Shown piece by piece: positions 1-8,634 of a DNA stretch of 64,000 bases. The position numbers and the translations under genes are program-made. The stretch is taken from the NCBI GenBank assembly GCA_021155205.1, contig JAJNPS010000001.1, positions 1 to 64,000 on the forward strand. The letters run 5' to 3'. The notes beneath the pieces are model-generated. The model ran no database searches and was not told the DNA's origin. It worked only from the letters and a program-made list of their open reading frames with translations. This DNA is from Rhodobacterales bacterium (lineage in GTDB: Bacteria > Pseudomonadota > Alphaproteobacteria > Rhodobacterales > Rhodobacteraceae). The first letter of the stretch is position 1. Each line of letters starts with the position of its first letter.

Positions 1-33
1 CCTTTCGGAGCGGCGGGCCGCAGAAGGCAAAGG

Positions 34-684
34 TCAGCCTTCCTGCTGCTCGCTGCCTTCACCGTTTTCACCGTTTTCACCGTTTTCGCCGTTTTCGTCT
101 CCGCCTTCGGCGTCAGCGGCCATGGCCTTGCCGGTCATCGCATCGACCTTGAGATCGGCCGTCTTGCCCGAGGCATCGGCCATCTTGACCTCGATTGCGA
201 GCGGGCCATTCTCCTGCGCGTACTCGACCGACAGCGCCTTGCCACCCTGGCCTTCGGCCGCAGTGATGGCCTGCAGCAAGGTCACTTTGGCACCCTGAAG
301 CGCAGTCTGTTCAGAACCCTCGTTGGTGCCGGTATCACCTTGGGCGTTTTCGACCGCGGGCGTGCTTGCCAGCACCTTGCCGGTTGCCGGGTCGATCAGG
401 TGATCCATTTCGGTCGCGCCGTCCCGGGTCGTCACGTCGTAGACCGGCTTGCCATCCTTGAGCGTGAACTCCGCGCCCACGACCATGCCCTTGCCCGCGC
501 CTTCCGCGGTACGGATCGCCTCGGCAAGCGTTACCTTCGTCGCGCCGAATGCCTGGATCGTGGCAGCATCGTCGGTGCTGGTTTCAGCACGCGCCATCGT
601 GGCGGCGGCCCCGCCCAGAGCCAGTGAGCCGGCCAGAGTGGCAAGCATCAGCTTGGCAAAACGCGATTTGGGTTTCGTTTCCAT
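34..684 (-). CDS. Exported PepSY-domain protein
   Basis: 216 residues with a Sec signal peptide: basic start, hydrophobic stretch, then ATMARA near residue 33. Two PepSY-like repeats follow, at about residues 45-110 and 130-190. Both have the pattern 'TLAEAI..AEGAGKG...V...DGKPVYDV' and the second ends 'DLKVDAMTGKAM'. PepSY domains are small periplasmic modules often tied to peptidase inhibition or metal/redox sensing; no catalytic residues are visible. The C-terminus is an acidic Gly-Glu-Asn tail encoded by a 9-bp tandem repeat. An AAAGGA-type ribosome site precedes the ATG. It lies downstream of the ABC exporter operon but beyond that operon's terminator, so it is probably a separate unit. 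Confidence 0.8.
   Translation of the reverse strand: METKPKSRFAKLMLATLAGSLALGGAAATMARAETSTDDAATIQAFGATKVTLAEAIRTAEGAGKGMVVGAEFTLKDGKPVYDVTTRDGATEMDHLIDPATGKVLASTPAVENAQGDTGTNEGSEQTALQGAKVTLLQAITAAEGQGGKALSVEYAQENGPLAIEVKMADASGKTADLKVDAMTGKAMAADAEGGDENGENGENGENGEGSEQQEG
58..93. repeat. 9-bp tandem repeat, four units
   Basis: The unit TTCACCGTT occurs four times (58-66, 67-75, 76-84 and 85-93; the last reads TTCGCCGTT). On the minus strand it encodes the repeated Glu-Asn-Gly tail of the PepSY protein. Such arrays change copy number by slippage. Confidence 0.9.
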
Positions 685-836
685 CTGTCTTTCCTTTCGT
701 CTCTAGCAGCGACCATCGCCGCCATGACTTCAATCTGGGTGTCCGAGCTGCCGGTTGCCTGACAGATGGATTGAATGTTTGTCATCTGCTTCCCGGTTCA
801 GTGACCCCGCGTGATCATGTGTGACGCCAAGACAAA

Positions 837-860
837 GGCCGCCGGGACAGTCCGGCGGCC
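837..860 (-). terminator. Rho-independent terminator of the ABC exporter operon
   Basis: A perfect 9-bp stem (GGCCGCCGG at 837-845 and CCGGCGGCC at 852-860) closes a 6-nt loop. Read on the minus strand it is followed by TTTGTCTT. It sits about 20 nt past the stop codon of the gene ending at 880. Confidence 0.75.
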
Positions 861-879
861 TCTATCCAGGGTGTCGGGG

Positions 880-1512
880 TCAGTCAGCCTTTTCCGCGCC
901 GCCCTTGTCCTTGTTCACCTGGGCCGACACGGGGGCAAAGCCGTCAACCTTCAGCATCACGTCGACGACCTTGGCCGCCTGCGAGGTGATGTAGATCGAG
1001 TTCGGGTTGGCGCGGAAATGACCCGCAACCGTGCCGTCGTCGAACTGGATGCGCGCTTCGCCGCCAGCGGGGACAGAGAACCCGTCAAGCTTGCGGAACA
1101 CGCTGTCGACCTTGCCAGTGTCCTTGTCGGTGAAGGTGTAATAGATCGAGAAGCCGGTCAGGGGCGTCGTGCCGCTGTTCTTCACGGCGATCTCGAGGTG
1201 GTCGGACGTGGCCTTGCTGGTGCCGGGCTCCACGTTGTTCTCCACCAGCAGTTCGCTGATCGTGAAGGGGGCCGGGGCGCCGGTCATGTCGATCGGGTTC
1301 GGCGCAAAGGTCGCGTTTGTGTCCTTCAGGTCATTGGCACCGTCGCCATCGGTATCGGCAACCAGCGGATCGGTGCCGAGTGCGGCTTCGGCGGCATCGG
1401 GAACGCCATCGCCGTCGGTGTCGGTGGCGGCGTTCGCGGCAAACGGCATGGCAAGCGACAGGACAAGCAGCGAAGCCATCAGGGTGGGGGTCTTGGCAGT
1501 CATTTCATTCAT
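880..1512 (-). CDS. Exported protein with calcium-binding type-3 repeats
   Basis: 210 residues with an N-terminal signal peptide (hydrophobic LLVLSLAMPFAANA, cleavage near residue 29). Two Asp-rich repeats follow directly, 'DTDGDGVPDAAEAALGTDP' and 'DTDGDGANDL', matching the thrombospondin type-3/bacterial calcium-loop pattern. The rest (residues 65-200) looks like a beta-sandwich domain of unknown function. Its start overlaps the stop of the upstream permease by 4 nt, and a terminator follows, so it is the last gene of a four-gene ABC exporter operon. It may be exported by, or act outside the membrane with, that transporter. The function is inferred from context only. Confidence 0.75.
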   Translation of the reverse strand: MNEMTAKTPTLMASLLVLSLAMPFAANAATDTDGDGVPDAAEAALGTDPLVADTDGDGANDLKDTNATFAPNPIDMTGAPAPFTISELLVENNVEPGTSKATSDHLEIAVKNSGTTPLTGFSIYYTFTDKDTGKVDSVFRKLDGFSVPAGGEARIQFDDGTVAGHFRANPNSIYITSQAAKVVDVMLKVDGFAPVSAQVNKDKGGAEKAD

Positions 1513-2501
1513 TCCTTTGAAAGTCGGTCAGCGTTGAGGGGAAGGGCGATGGCAATCAGGCCAAGCCCAAGGGCGGTAAGGAAAATCCAGATGAGATCGC
1601 CCGTTTTCTCGATCAGGATGGGGCCGAGCGGGACGCCGGTATAGGTGTCCTTGATGCCAAGGACGGCAAAGGTGAACCGCTCGAAATGCTTGGTGACAGA
1701 GGCCTGCTCGATGCCGTCGCGCAGGGTCTCGTAGGTCTTGAACTGCTTCATGATCTCGATCTGGTCGGGCTTGGCGATGCTGAGGGACTTGAACACGCCC
1801 CCCGCCACCTGGTTGTCGGGGTCCAGCGTGTCGCCGACCTGTGGTGCGACCAGAACAAGCGTCAGCCACACGGCAAAGGCCAGCAAAAGCGCCGTCGCGG
1901 GCTTGCGCAGGGTCAAGGTCAGGATGAAGCCGAGAAAGAAGAACGACGCGGTGTAAAGAACGGCGGCAAGCCAGGTCACACCCAGTCGCGGCAGATCAGA
2001 CCATCCAAGGCCGATGCCGCTGGCCAGATTGGCCACCAGCGCCAGTGCCGCAAGCACGCCGAACAATCCAACCGCCAGCAAGGCCAGACCGGCGGCCATC
2101 TTGCCGGCCAGGAACTGCCAGCGCCGGATCGGGCGGGTCAGGATCAGCGCCAGGGTTTGACGCCCCCGTTCGCTGGCCGCAGCCCGATAGCCGATCAGGA
2201 TCGCGATGGCGGCGCCGACGATGCCGATCTGTTCGATCGCGCCGCGCAGCAGCTTCAGCGGGTAGAACTCGGGTGCTGCGATCTGGTCGACGGGTTTTCC
2301 CAGCGCCAGCAGGGTTTCCTTGGCGGCGGCGTAGGTCGCCGCGTCGGTGCGCAGTGCAATCGCGCCGCTGATCAGGGCCACGACGGCCCCAAGCGCCAGA
2401 AACAGCGTCACGATCAGGATGAACCGGTCGCGGGTAGCATCCCGGATGTCCTTGGCCGCAATGATTGCGACGGGTGAAAAGGTGGGGGCATCAGACATCA
2501 T
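1509..2501 (-). CDS. ABC-2 type transporter permease (second subunit)
   Basis: 330 residues. There is one membrane helix near residue 30, a roughly 60-residue exposed segment, then a cluster of five or so helices (residues 90-220 and 295-320). This is the topology of ABC-2/NosY permeases. The segment 'SERGRQTLALILTRPIRRWQFLAGK' (split here as SERGRQTLALIL and TRPIRRWQFLAGK) is the typical cytoplasmic coupling region of that family. It partners the second permease (2491-3438) and the ATPase (3435-4184), each overlapping the next by a few bases. NosFY-type systems mature copper proteins, but no nos gene is near, so the substrate is unknown. An ATGATG at the start leaves a one-codon ambiguity. 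Confidence 0.8.
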   Translation of the reverse strand: MMSDAPTFSPVAIIAAKDIRDATRDRFILIVTLFLALGAVVALISGAIALRTDAATYAAAKETLLALGKPVDQIAAPEFYPLKLLRGAIEQIGIVGAAIAILIGYRAAASERGRQTLALILTRPIRRWQFLAGKMAAGLALLAVGLFGVLAALALVANLASGIGLGWSDLPRLGVTWLAAVLYTASFFFLGFILTLTLRKPATALLLAFAVWLTLVLVAPQVGDTLDPDNQVAGGVFKSLSIAKPDQIEIMKQFKTYETLRDGIEQASVTKHFERFTFAVLGIKDTYTGVPLGPILIEKTGDLIWIFLTALGLGLIAIALPLNADRLSKE

Positions 2502-3438
2502 AGTCGCTCCGGGTCAGGTCGAGGTGGCGCAAGCCTTGGACAGCCCAGACAAGGGCGGCGAAAAGCGCGATGAGCTGGGTTGCCAGCGGCGGAATGGCGG
2601 CGGTGGAGACGCGGCCGTCGGGCAGGAAATCAAGCAGCCCGGCCGAAAGAAAACGGTAGCTTTCGGCGACCGAAAACGGCCCGACGGCCCACGAAGCCCA
2701 TTGGAAAAAGGTGGCGTCGGGCGGTGTGGCCAGGGCCGAGACCGGGTTGATCGATGCCGTTGGCAGCACGTTGCCCGTCACCGAGGGCAGCACGAAGGTC
2801 AGGACCAGCCACAGTGTCACCGGCAACAAGAGGCCGACCGTTTCCGACCGGCTGCGCGCCGCGGCGCCGACTGCCGTCAGCCCGAAGAACAGAAGATAAC
2901 CGCCTGACAGGGCAAAGAACGCCAGAAGCTGCGCCCACTGGCCTTGCGTCACAGAGATCGCAGGCAGCGCGATCAGCGTCGCGGCGGACACCAGTGCCGC
3001 CATTAGCGTCAGCCCGCCGATCAGCAGCACCAGCGCCAGGATCTTGCCACCGGCATAGGACGGCCCGTTGCCGGTGCGGGTGCCGTAAAGAGGCAGCACC
3101 CCCGATTTCCGGTCCAGCGCCACCAGCCGGTTGCCGACGACAATTGCCGCCAGCACGCCGATCAGGGACACATAGACGGCGACGTTGCGCAACAGCGACA
3201 GCGGCGAGGTCGCCAGCACCGGATTGGGCGGCACCGGGCGGTTTTGCGACTGCAGAAAGGCCGCCGCATCGGTAAAGATCGTGTTCACCGTCGCGGTCGC
3301 GCGCCAGCCAAGCCAGGCCGACACCAGGACCAGCACGACAAAGAGCGCCGCGATGACAAGAACCGTGCCTTCGCGCAGCGTCAGCCGCAGCGACTGGCGG
3401 GCAATCAGCCCTATGTGGGAGGGTGCTGCCGACATCAT
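2491..3438 (-). CDS. ABC-2 type transporter permease (first subunit)
   Basis: 315 residues with about six membrane helices. The arrangement matches the neighbouring permease: helix at 20-45, a periplasmic stretch including 'AAAFLQSQNRPVPPNP', then a block from residue 85 to 215 containing 'DRKSGVLPLYGTRTGNGPSYAGGK' (residues 108-131, quoted in part as DRKSGVLPLYGTRTG). It overlaps the upstream ATPase by 4 nt and the downstream permease by 11 nt, so translation is probably coupled. It would form a heterodimeric channel with the second permease. The substrate is unknown. Confidence 0.8.
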   Translation of the reverse strand: MMSAAPSHIGLIARQSLRLTLREGTVLVIAALFVVLVLVSAWLGWRATATVNTIFTDAAAFLQSQNRPVPPNPVLATSPLSLLRNVAVYVSLIGVLAAIVVGNRLVALDRKSGVLPLYGTRTGNGPSYAGGKILALVLLIGGLTLMAALVSAATLIALPAISVTQGQWAQLLAFFALSGGYLLFFGLTAVGAAARSRSETVGLLLPVTLWLVLTFVLPSVTGNVLPTASINPVSALATPPDATFFQWASWAVGPFSVAESYRFLSAGLLDFLPDGRVSTAAIPPLATQLIALFAALVWAVQGLRHLDLTRSDYDV

Positions 3439-4184
3439 GCGGCCCCCGCCAGCTTCTCTTCGGGCGTGACCGAAAGATACAGATCCTCCAGTGCCGCATC
3501 GTCGCCGTAGCGCGCGGTGACGGCCTCGATCCGGTCGTTGAACACCAGACGCCCCTGGCTGAGAACCGCGATGGACGTGCAGGTCTTGGCGATCTCGCTG
3601 ATCAGGTGGGTATTCATGAAGATGGTGATGCCAAAGTCGCGGTTCAGCCGCGTGATCAGATCGCGCAGCATCCGGATGCCCATCGGGTCAAGGCCGGATG
3701 TCGGCTCGTCCAGAAACAGCACCTTGGGTTTGTGCAGGATGGCCTGGGCCAGGCCGATGCGCTGGCGCATCCCTTTGGAAAAGCTGCCGACGCGCCGGTC
3801 GGCGTAAGCAATGCAGTCCAGAAGCTCCATCACTTCGCGCACGCGCCGGTCCGGCGATGCCACGCCCGACAGGCGCGCAAAGAATGACAGGTTCTCTTCG
3901 GCCGTCAGGGTGTCGTAAAGGCGCACATTCTCGGGCACGAAACCGATGTTGCGCCGCACCCCGTTCGGATCGCGCACCAGATCGGCCCCGGCGATGGTGG
4001 CCGTGCCCGATGCGGGGCGGGCCAGCGTCGTCAGCATGTTCAGCGTGGTGGTCTTGCCCGCGCCGTTATGGCCGAGAAAACCGAACACCTCACCCTCGGC
4101 AATCGAAAAGGACAGCGCGTTGACGATGGTGCGGTCCTCGAACCGTTGGGTCAGCTTGTCGAGGGTGATGATGGGTGGCGGCAT
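3435..4184 (-). CDS. ABC exporter ATP-binding protein
   Basis: 249-residue nucleotide-binding subunit. It has a Walker A motif 'GHNGAGKTTTLNML' (residues 38-51), the signature 'FSKGMRQRIGLAQAIL', a Walker B/catalytic segment 'VLFLDEPTSGLDP', and a switch histidine in 'MNTHLISEI'. It is closest in style to the CcmA/NosF group that pairs with ABC-2 permeases. It is the first gene of the operon, with the two permeases and the calcium-repeat protein behind it. The first 66 residues are duplicated as a broken copy at 8181-8381. Confidence 0.93.
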   Translation of the reverse strand: MPPPIITLDKLTQRFEDRTIVNALSFSIAEGEVFGFLGHNGAGKTTTLNMLTTLARPASGTATIAGADLVRDPNGVRRNIGFVPENVRLYDTLTAEENLSFFARLSGVASPDRRVREVMELLDCIAYADRRVGSFSKGMRQRIGLAQAILHKPKVLFLDEPTSGLDPMGIRMLRDLITRLNRDFGITIFMNTHLISEIAKTCTSIAVLSQGRLVFNDRIEAVTARYGDDAALEDLYLSVTPEEKLAGAA

Positions 4185-4494
4185 GAGGCGTCTCCGTTCG
4201 GGTTATGCGCACCGCGGCCGGTCTGGCATGGCGGTTCGGGGGCACCATGCCGCCCCCGGCTGACCGCATCCTGCCGCGCCCTATACAGATTTGTGATTGT
4301 CAACCCGGGGCGACAGGCCGGTCGGCTGCACGAACATTGCAGCGATGTAATCGGCGCGACAGGTGGCCTTGAACCTGGCGGATCAGACCGTCGGCACTGG
4401 CCGATGCCCGACTGCGGAGCGCAGTTTCCGCCCGTTCCGACGCAACGCTCTGGGCCGACCTGGCGGGCATAACGCTTGATGAAGGACGCACCTG
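4185..4494. promoter_or_regulatory. 310-bp divergent intergenic region
   Basis: This region separates the minus-strand ABC operon from the plus-strand secreted-protein gene, so promoters for both should lie here. A minus-strand TTGACA is visible at 4303-4298, with TATAGG at 4285-4280, but the 12-bp spacer is too short for a standard sigma-70 site. The stretch next to the ABC gene resembles the sequence upstream of the pseudogene at 8382-8500. A GAAGGA ribosome site is at about 4480-4485. I see no gene. Confidence 0.4.
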
Positions 4495-5127
4495 ATGCGA
4501 CAAATCCTGCTTGCAACGGCGTTGATCGCCGTCCCTGTCACCGGCTTTACGCTGGTGGAGATGACCCTGAACCCGCCCGCTCAGGCCGCTGCGGTCAGCG
4601 CAGGCCCGCTGGGCGACCTGACCCCGTTCGAGACCATCGCCGCCGACCTCCGAAAGATCGCCGCGACCGGCGACCTGAAGGCCGCCGAGGTCCGCGCCAA
4701 GGACCTTGAAGCCGCATGGGACAAGGCGGCGCCGACGCTCCGCCCGGTCAACACGGCGGCCTGGGGTACGGTCGATGACGCGGCAGACGGCCTTTTCCGG
4801 TCGCTGCGCAGCGGCACGCCGACCGTAGCGGGCGTCGATGCGGCGCTGACCGCGCTTGACGCCGCGCTGCGCGATCCGGGTCCGGCAGCGGCATCCGGCG
4901 GCGCTGTGCTGGTGTCGGGTATCGCCGTGACGGACGAGACGGGTCGCGCGCTGCCCTGCGAGGTCATGCTGAAGACCCTGCGCGAGGCGCTTGCCGCGAA
5001 ACCCCCCGCGGCGGCGGCGACACAGGTTTCCGACCTGCAGGCCAAGGCGCTGGAACGCTGCAACGCCGATGACGACCGCAATGCCGATGCCTTCACCGCG
5101 CAAGCCCTTGCGCTGGTGAAAGGCTGA
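4495..5127 (+). CDS. Exported helical protein, unknown function
   Basis: 210 residues. The N-terminus (residues 1-33) looks like a signal peptide or anchor ending near AQAAAVSAG. The mature part is Ala/Leu/Asp-rich and probably all-helical, with 'LRKIAATGDLKAAEVRAKDL' and 'VDAALTALDAALRDP' as the clearest amphipathic stretches. Two cysteines (in ALPCEVML and LERCNADD) could pair. It is followed after 22 nt by the COG4705 membrane protein, which has its own AAGGA ribosome site, so the two are likely co-transcribed. I do not recognise the family. Confidence 0.7.
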   Translation: MRQILLATALIAVPVTGFTLVEMTLNPPAQAAAVSAGPLGDLTPFETIAADLRKIAATGDLKAAEVRAKDLEAAWDKAAPTLRPVNTAAWGTVDDAADGLFRSLRSGTPTVAGVDAALTALDAALRDPGPAAASGGAVLVSGIAVTDETGRALPCEVMLKTLREALAAKPPAAAATQVSDLQAKALERCNADDDRNADAFTAQALALVKG

Positions 5128-5149
5128 ACCCTGACACAAGGACACGATC

Positions 5150-5911
5150 ATGATTGCGCAATCCAGACTGATGCCCCCGCTGAACCGGGTTCCCGACGTC
5201 ACTGTCGATTTCTGGCTGATCAAGCTCATGGCTGTGACCATGGGCGAAACCGCCGCCGATTTTCTGGCGGTCAACCTCGGCCTCGGGCTGACCGCAACCA
5301 CCGGCCTTATGATGGTGGTGCTGGTCGGCGTGATGTTTGCCCAGCTTTCGACCAAACGCTACATCCCTTCGGCCTATTGGCTGGCGGTGGTGATGGTCAG
5401 CATTGTCGGCACGCTGGTGACCGACAACCTGATCGACACGTTCGGCGTGCCGCTGACGACGACGACAGCGGTGTTCTCAGTGGCGCTTGCCGCGACCTTC
5501 GCGGTCTGGTTCGCGGTGGAGCGCACGCTGTCGATCCACGCGATCTTCACCGATCGGCGCGAGGCGTTCTACTGGCTGGCGATCTTCCTGACCTTCGCGC
5601 TGGGGACAGCGGTGGGCGACCTGATCTCGGAATACTTTGCGCTGGGCTACATGGCGACGGGCATCCTGTTCGGGCTGATCATCGCCTCGCTGGCACTTGG
5701 CTACTTCAAGCTGGGGCTGGACCCGGTCCTCGGATTCTGGCTGGCCTACATCCTGACCCGGCCGCTGGGGGCCTCGTTCGGCGACCTCATGGCAAAGCCG
5801 GCCGAGTATGGTGGCATGGGGCTTGGCACCATCGTGACCAGCGCCGGGTTTCTTGCGGCGATCCTGACGCTCGTGGTCCTGATGACGATGCGGCGGGAAC
5901 GCCTCGCCTGA
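5150..5911 (+). CDS. COG4705-type integral membrane protein
   Basis: 253 residues with seven or so membrane helices and the hallmarks of the COG4705 family: 'RVPDVTVDFWLIKLMAVTMG' then 'ETAADFLAVNLGLGLT' near the start, 'VGTLVTDNL' in the middle, 'VERTLSIHAIFTDRREAFYW', and 'YILTRPLGASFGDLM' near the end. The family is widespread and uncharacterised; the conserved acidic residues inside helices suggest a transporter. The full family length is present. It follows the exported helical protein. Confidence 0.85.
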   Translation: MIAQSRLMPPLNRVPDVTVDFWLIKLMAVTMGETAADFLAVNLGLGLTATTGLMMVVLVGVMFAQLSTKRYIPSAYWLAVVMVSIVGTLVTDNLIDTFGVPLTTTTAVFSVALAATFAVWFAVERTLSIHAIFTDRREAFYWLAIFLTFALGTAVGDLISEYFALGYMATGILFGLIIASLALGYFKLGLDPVLGFWLAYILTRPLGASFGDLMAKPAEYGGMGLGTIVTSAGFLAAILTLVVLMTMRRERLA

Positions 5912-5933
5912 GACGCAGACCCAATAACATGCG

Positions 5934-5957
5934 GGCGTTCCGGGACACCGGGACGCC
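5934..5957. terminator. Bidirectional terminator hairpin
   Basis: GGCGTTCCGG (5934-5943) pairs with CCGGGACGCC (5948-5957) over 10 bp with one G-T pair and a 4-nt loop. It lies between the convergent ends of the COG4705 gene (5911) and the DedA-PAP2 gene (5974). The T-run after it is weak. Confidence 0.6.
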
Positions 5958-5973
5958 TCGTCATTTCTGCGAC

Positions 5974-7950
5974 CTAGTTTTTCGTCAGCACTGCGGGTTT
6001 GCCCGGCAAATCCAGAAGCTTGGTCCCGGTCGGGACGAGTGACCCGATGTTCAGATTGCCGAGGGGCTCAGAGTCCAGCATGGCGAACCCTGCAACGAAT
6101 GGCTCCAGCGTTTCGGTTGTCGCGGACAGCACAAGGATGGCGCGCGACGCCGGATCGGCGGTTCTCAGCCCGCTGTCCCAGACCCGCAGCACGCGCCGGG
6201 CGGGCGGTACGCCGTTGGCGGGTTCCACCAGCGTCGCCAGCGGGGCCTTGCCCAGATGAGTCATCGGCCACGGCGCCAGCGGGTCAAGCCCGCCTTTCGT
6301 CGGCAACACGGAATCGGCTACCTCGGCCAGCCAGGAGTGGCCGACCGGCAACCACCCGGCAGACTGCAAAAGAGGCACGAGGTCGGCCAGCGGCAGGTCG
6401 GTCTGCATAAGTATCGGCTCGCCCGCGCCGCCATCGAGCAGGATGCGCGCGGGTGCGATCGCGACCTTGCCGCCAAGCCAGTCAGCGCGAGCAACGGTTT
6501 GCGCGGCAGGGCCGGGCTTGTAGAATGTCGCCGTGGTGCCGTAGTCACGCACCAGATGCGTGCCGTAAAGACCGGCCAGCGCCACGGCGATCATTGCGGC
6601 CAGCCAGCCCTGCGGGCGCGCAAGACGCAGATCCCGCGTCAGGACCGCAAAAGCGACAAGGACGATGGTGCCAAACAGCATGCCGGCCAGCACATCCGTG
6701 GGCCAGTGCGCCCCCAGATACACGCGCGAGACTGCTACGATCAGCACCAGCGCGGCCGCCGCCCCGTAGACAAGGTTGCGCAGTGCCGGTCGCAGGTATG
6801 AACCGATCAGAAGGGCCGCTATGCCAAGGATGACCGTCGCATGTGTCGCATGGCCGGACGGAAAACTGAACGCCTCGGCACCATTGTAAATCTGTGTCGG
6901 GCGGGCGCGCTGCACCAGGAACTTGACGGCCTGGACAAAGGCCAGGGTGGCCGCAAACGCGCTTGCCAGGATCCCGACCAGCCGCCAGTCGCGAAGCATC
7001 GCGAACCAGGCCATCATCGCGACTGCCAGCGGAAACAGCACACGCCAGTCCGCCAGCATGGTAGCGCCGAGGAAAAACCGCGTCGCAAGGTCGGTCCGGC
7101 GCGCGCCGAACCAACCCGACAGTGCCGCATCCGCGCGCGACAGCGCCGGATCAAGAAGCACCAGCCCCGTCAGGATGATCAATCCCGCTCCGGCCGCAAC
7201 CACCAGCAGCGTTTCAGCCAGAAAGCCGGATGCGCGGTCCGATGCCATCATGCGCTGCCCGAGCCTGCTCCGCCATCCGGTGCCCGACTTTGCCCATCGC
7301 GTCGCAGTCCGGCGACCAAGATCGGCAAGCACCGGCACCACTCTGCGGCCAATCTGCCGGGCCGCGATCCAGGCGAGCACCGCCAGCACGAGAACAGCGC
7401 CGAACAGTTCGATCACCTTGGGGTTCGCGGTTGCCGCCACGCCAAGCCCGCGACCGATCAGCATGGAGGGAAAGAGATGCGCGGCTGACCACACAAAGGC
7501 CGACACCACATTGACCAGCGCAAACCGGCCAGGCGACATCCCGGCCATCCCGGCGACGGTGGGCAGCACGGCCTTCACCACCGGGACGAACCGCGCCAGA
7601 AAGATGCTGAGCGCGCCATGGCGCGCAAAGAACCGCTCGCCCGTCGCCAGAAGGTCGGGATGGGTCGACAGGGGCCACATCGCGGTCAGGTGTCGCTTGC
7701 CACGGCGACCGATCCAGAACGACAGTGCGTCGCCCGCAATGGCCCCTGTGGCACTTGCGATCAGCACCGGAAACAGGCTCAGTTTTCCCAGACCGACCAG
7801 CGCGCCGGCGCCGATCATGATCGGGGTGGAGGGAACGAAGAGGCCGATGAACAGCATCGCCTCGCCAAAGGCGACCAGAAACAGGATCAGAATCGCGAGA
7901 TAGGGGTGCGAAGACAAATAGTCCGTCAGGTTGGTGGCAAGCTGGGACAT
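5974..7950 (-). CDS. DedA - PAP2 phosphatase - LssY fusion protein
   Basis: 658 residues in three parts. Residues 1-200 are a DedA/SNARE-associated membrane domain: 'AFGEAMLFIGLFVPSTP', 'SFWIGRRGKR', 'FLARFVPVVKAVLPTVAGM'. DedA proteins are undecaprenyl-phosphate or phospholipid flippases. Residues 235-445 are a PAP2 acid phosphatase with all three signature blocks: 'KFLVQRARP', 'SFPSGHATHATV', and 'SRVYLGAHWPTDVLAG' with the catalytic histidine. Residues 470-655 match the LssY C-terminal domain ('GWLPVGHSWLAEV', 'LRVWDSGLR'). The fusion could couple flipping of an isoprenyl or lipid phosphate to its dephosphorylation. It is transcribed alone. Confidence 0.88.
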   Translation of the reverse strand: MSQLATNLTDYLSSHPYLAILILFLVAFGEAMLFIGLFVPSTPIMIGAGALVGLGKLSLFPVLIASATGAIAGDALSFWIGRRGKRHLTAMWPLSTHPDLLATGERFFARHGALSIFLARFVPVVKAVLPTVAGMAGMSPGRFALVNVVSAFVWSAAHLFPSMLIGRGLGVAATANPKVIELFGAVLVLAVLAWIAARQIGRRVVPVLADLGRRTATRWAKSGTGWRSRLGQRMMASDRASGFLAETLLVVAAGAGLIILTGLVLLDPALSRADAALSGWFGARRTDLATRFFLGATMLADWRVLFPLAVAMMAWFAMLRDWRLVGILASAFAATLAFVQAVKFLVQRARPTQIYNGAEAFSFPSGHATHATVILGIAALLIGSYLRPALRNLVYGAAAALVLIVAVSRVYLGAHWPTDVLAGMLFGTIVLVAFAVLTRDLRLARPQGWLAAMIAVALAGLYGTHLVRDYGTTATFYKPGPAAQTVARADWLGGKVAIAPARILLDGGAGEPILMQTDLPLADLVPLLQSAGWLPVGHSWLAEVADSVLPTKGGLDPLAPWPMTHLGKAPLATLVEPANGVPPARRVLRVWDSGLRTADPASRAILVLSATTETLEPFVAGFAMLDSEPLGNLNIGSLVPTGTKLLDLPGKPAVLTKN

Positions 7951-8180
7951 GCAGGGTCAATCCGGAAAGTGCAATTTGGACACGGCGATACGGGGCCGCA
8001 GAGGCGACGGCATTCTGACCGAGACAATCGGGTATCACAAACGCCGGTCTTGTTCGATCTCTTACTCGGGTCGAACATCCTGAACAACAGGCCGCTGGCG
8101 GCGGCGGATCAGCCAGGCGGCCCCAAGAAGATCGACAATGCCGAAGAGGGCGCGCCGCAGGTTGCTGCAGTTGGATCGCG

Positions 8181-8381
8181 CGCCCCGGCGATGGTCGCGG
8201 TGCCCGACGCGGGCCGGGCCAGCGTCGTCAGCATGTTCGGCGTGGTTGCCATGCCTGCGCCATCATGACCCAGAAAACCGAACACCTGGCCCTCTGCGAT
8301 CGAAAAGGACAGCGCGTCGACGACGGTGCGGTCCTCGAACCGTTGCGTCAGTCTGTCGAGAATGATGATGGGGGGCGGCAT
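8181..8381 (-). pseudogene. Truncated, inactivated duplicate of the ABC ATPase
   Basis: From 8381 the frame encodes 66 residues nearly identical to the start of the intact ATPase at 3435-4184 (MPPPIIILDRLTQRFEDRTV against MPPPIITLDKLTQRFEDRTI), up to 'SGTATIAGA'. It then diverges and runs to a stop at 8109. The Walker A lysine is lost: GHDGAGMATT replaces GHNGAGKTTT. The signature motif, Walker B and everything downstream are absent. The duplication continues upstream of the ATG (GGCATGAGGCGTCTCCGTT is shared). Beyond the break, minus-strand 8178-8062 reads as a hydrophobic tail ending 'AAWLIRRRQRPVVQDVRPE' in another frame, possibly the remnant of a second gene. Confidence 0.85.
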
Positions 8382-8634
8382 GAGGCGTCTCCGTTCCGGT
8401 TGGGTTGCAGCGGCCTTCCAAGAGCCGTTGTTCCGCACACCTTGGGCAAGGCGGTTAACCCCGACATGCCGCCGCCTATGCAGTTTTGTGATATGCAGCC
8501 AGTAGCCCGCAGCCTCATGGTCCGGATGCGCCAGCCACGCCGGTGTGCTTCCGCCCGGCGGAGCGAAGGGCTTTCCCGCGCGTCAGCCCGACGTTGCGCA
8601 GGAGCCGCGCATCGGCGGCGCTTGCCTGGAAAGG

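Noticed and set aside
4280..4303. A TTGACA plus TATAGG pair as a standard promoter for the ABC operon
   Set aside because: The spacer is 12 bp, too short for a sigma-70 promoter, although part of the element is also present upstream of the broken ATPase copy.
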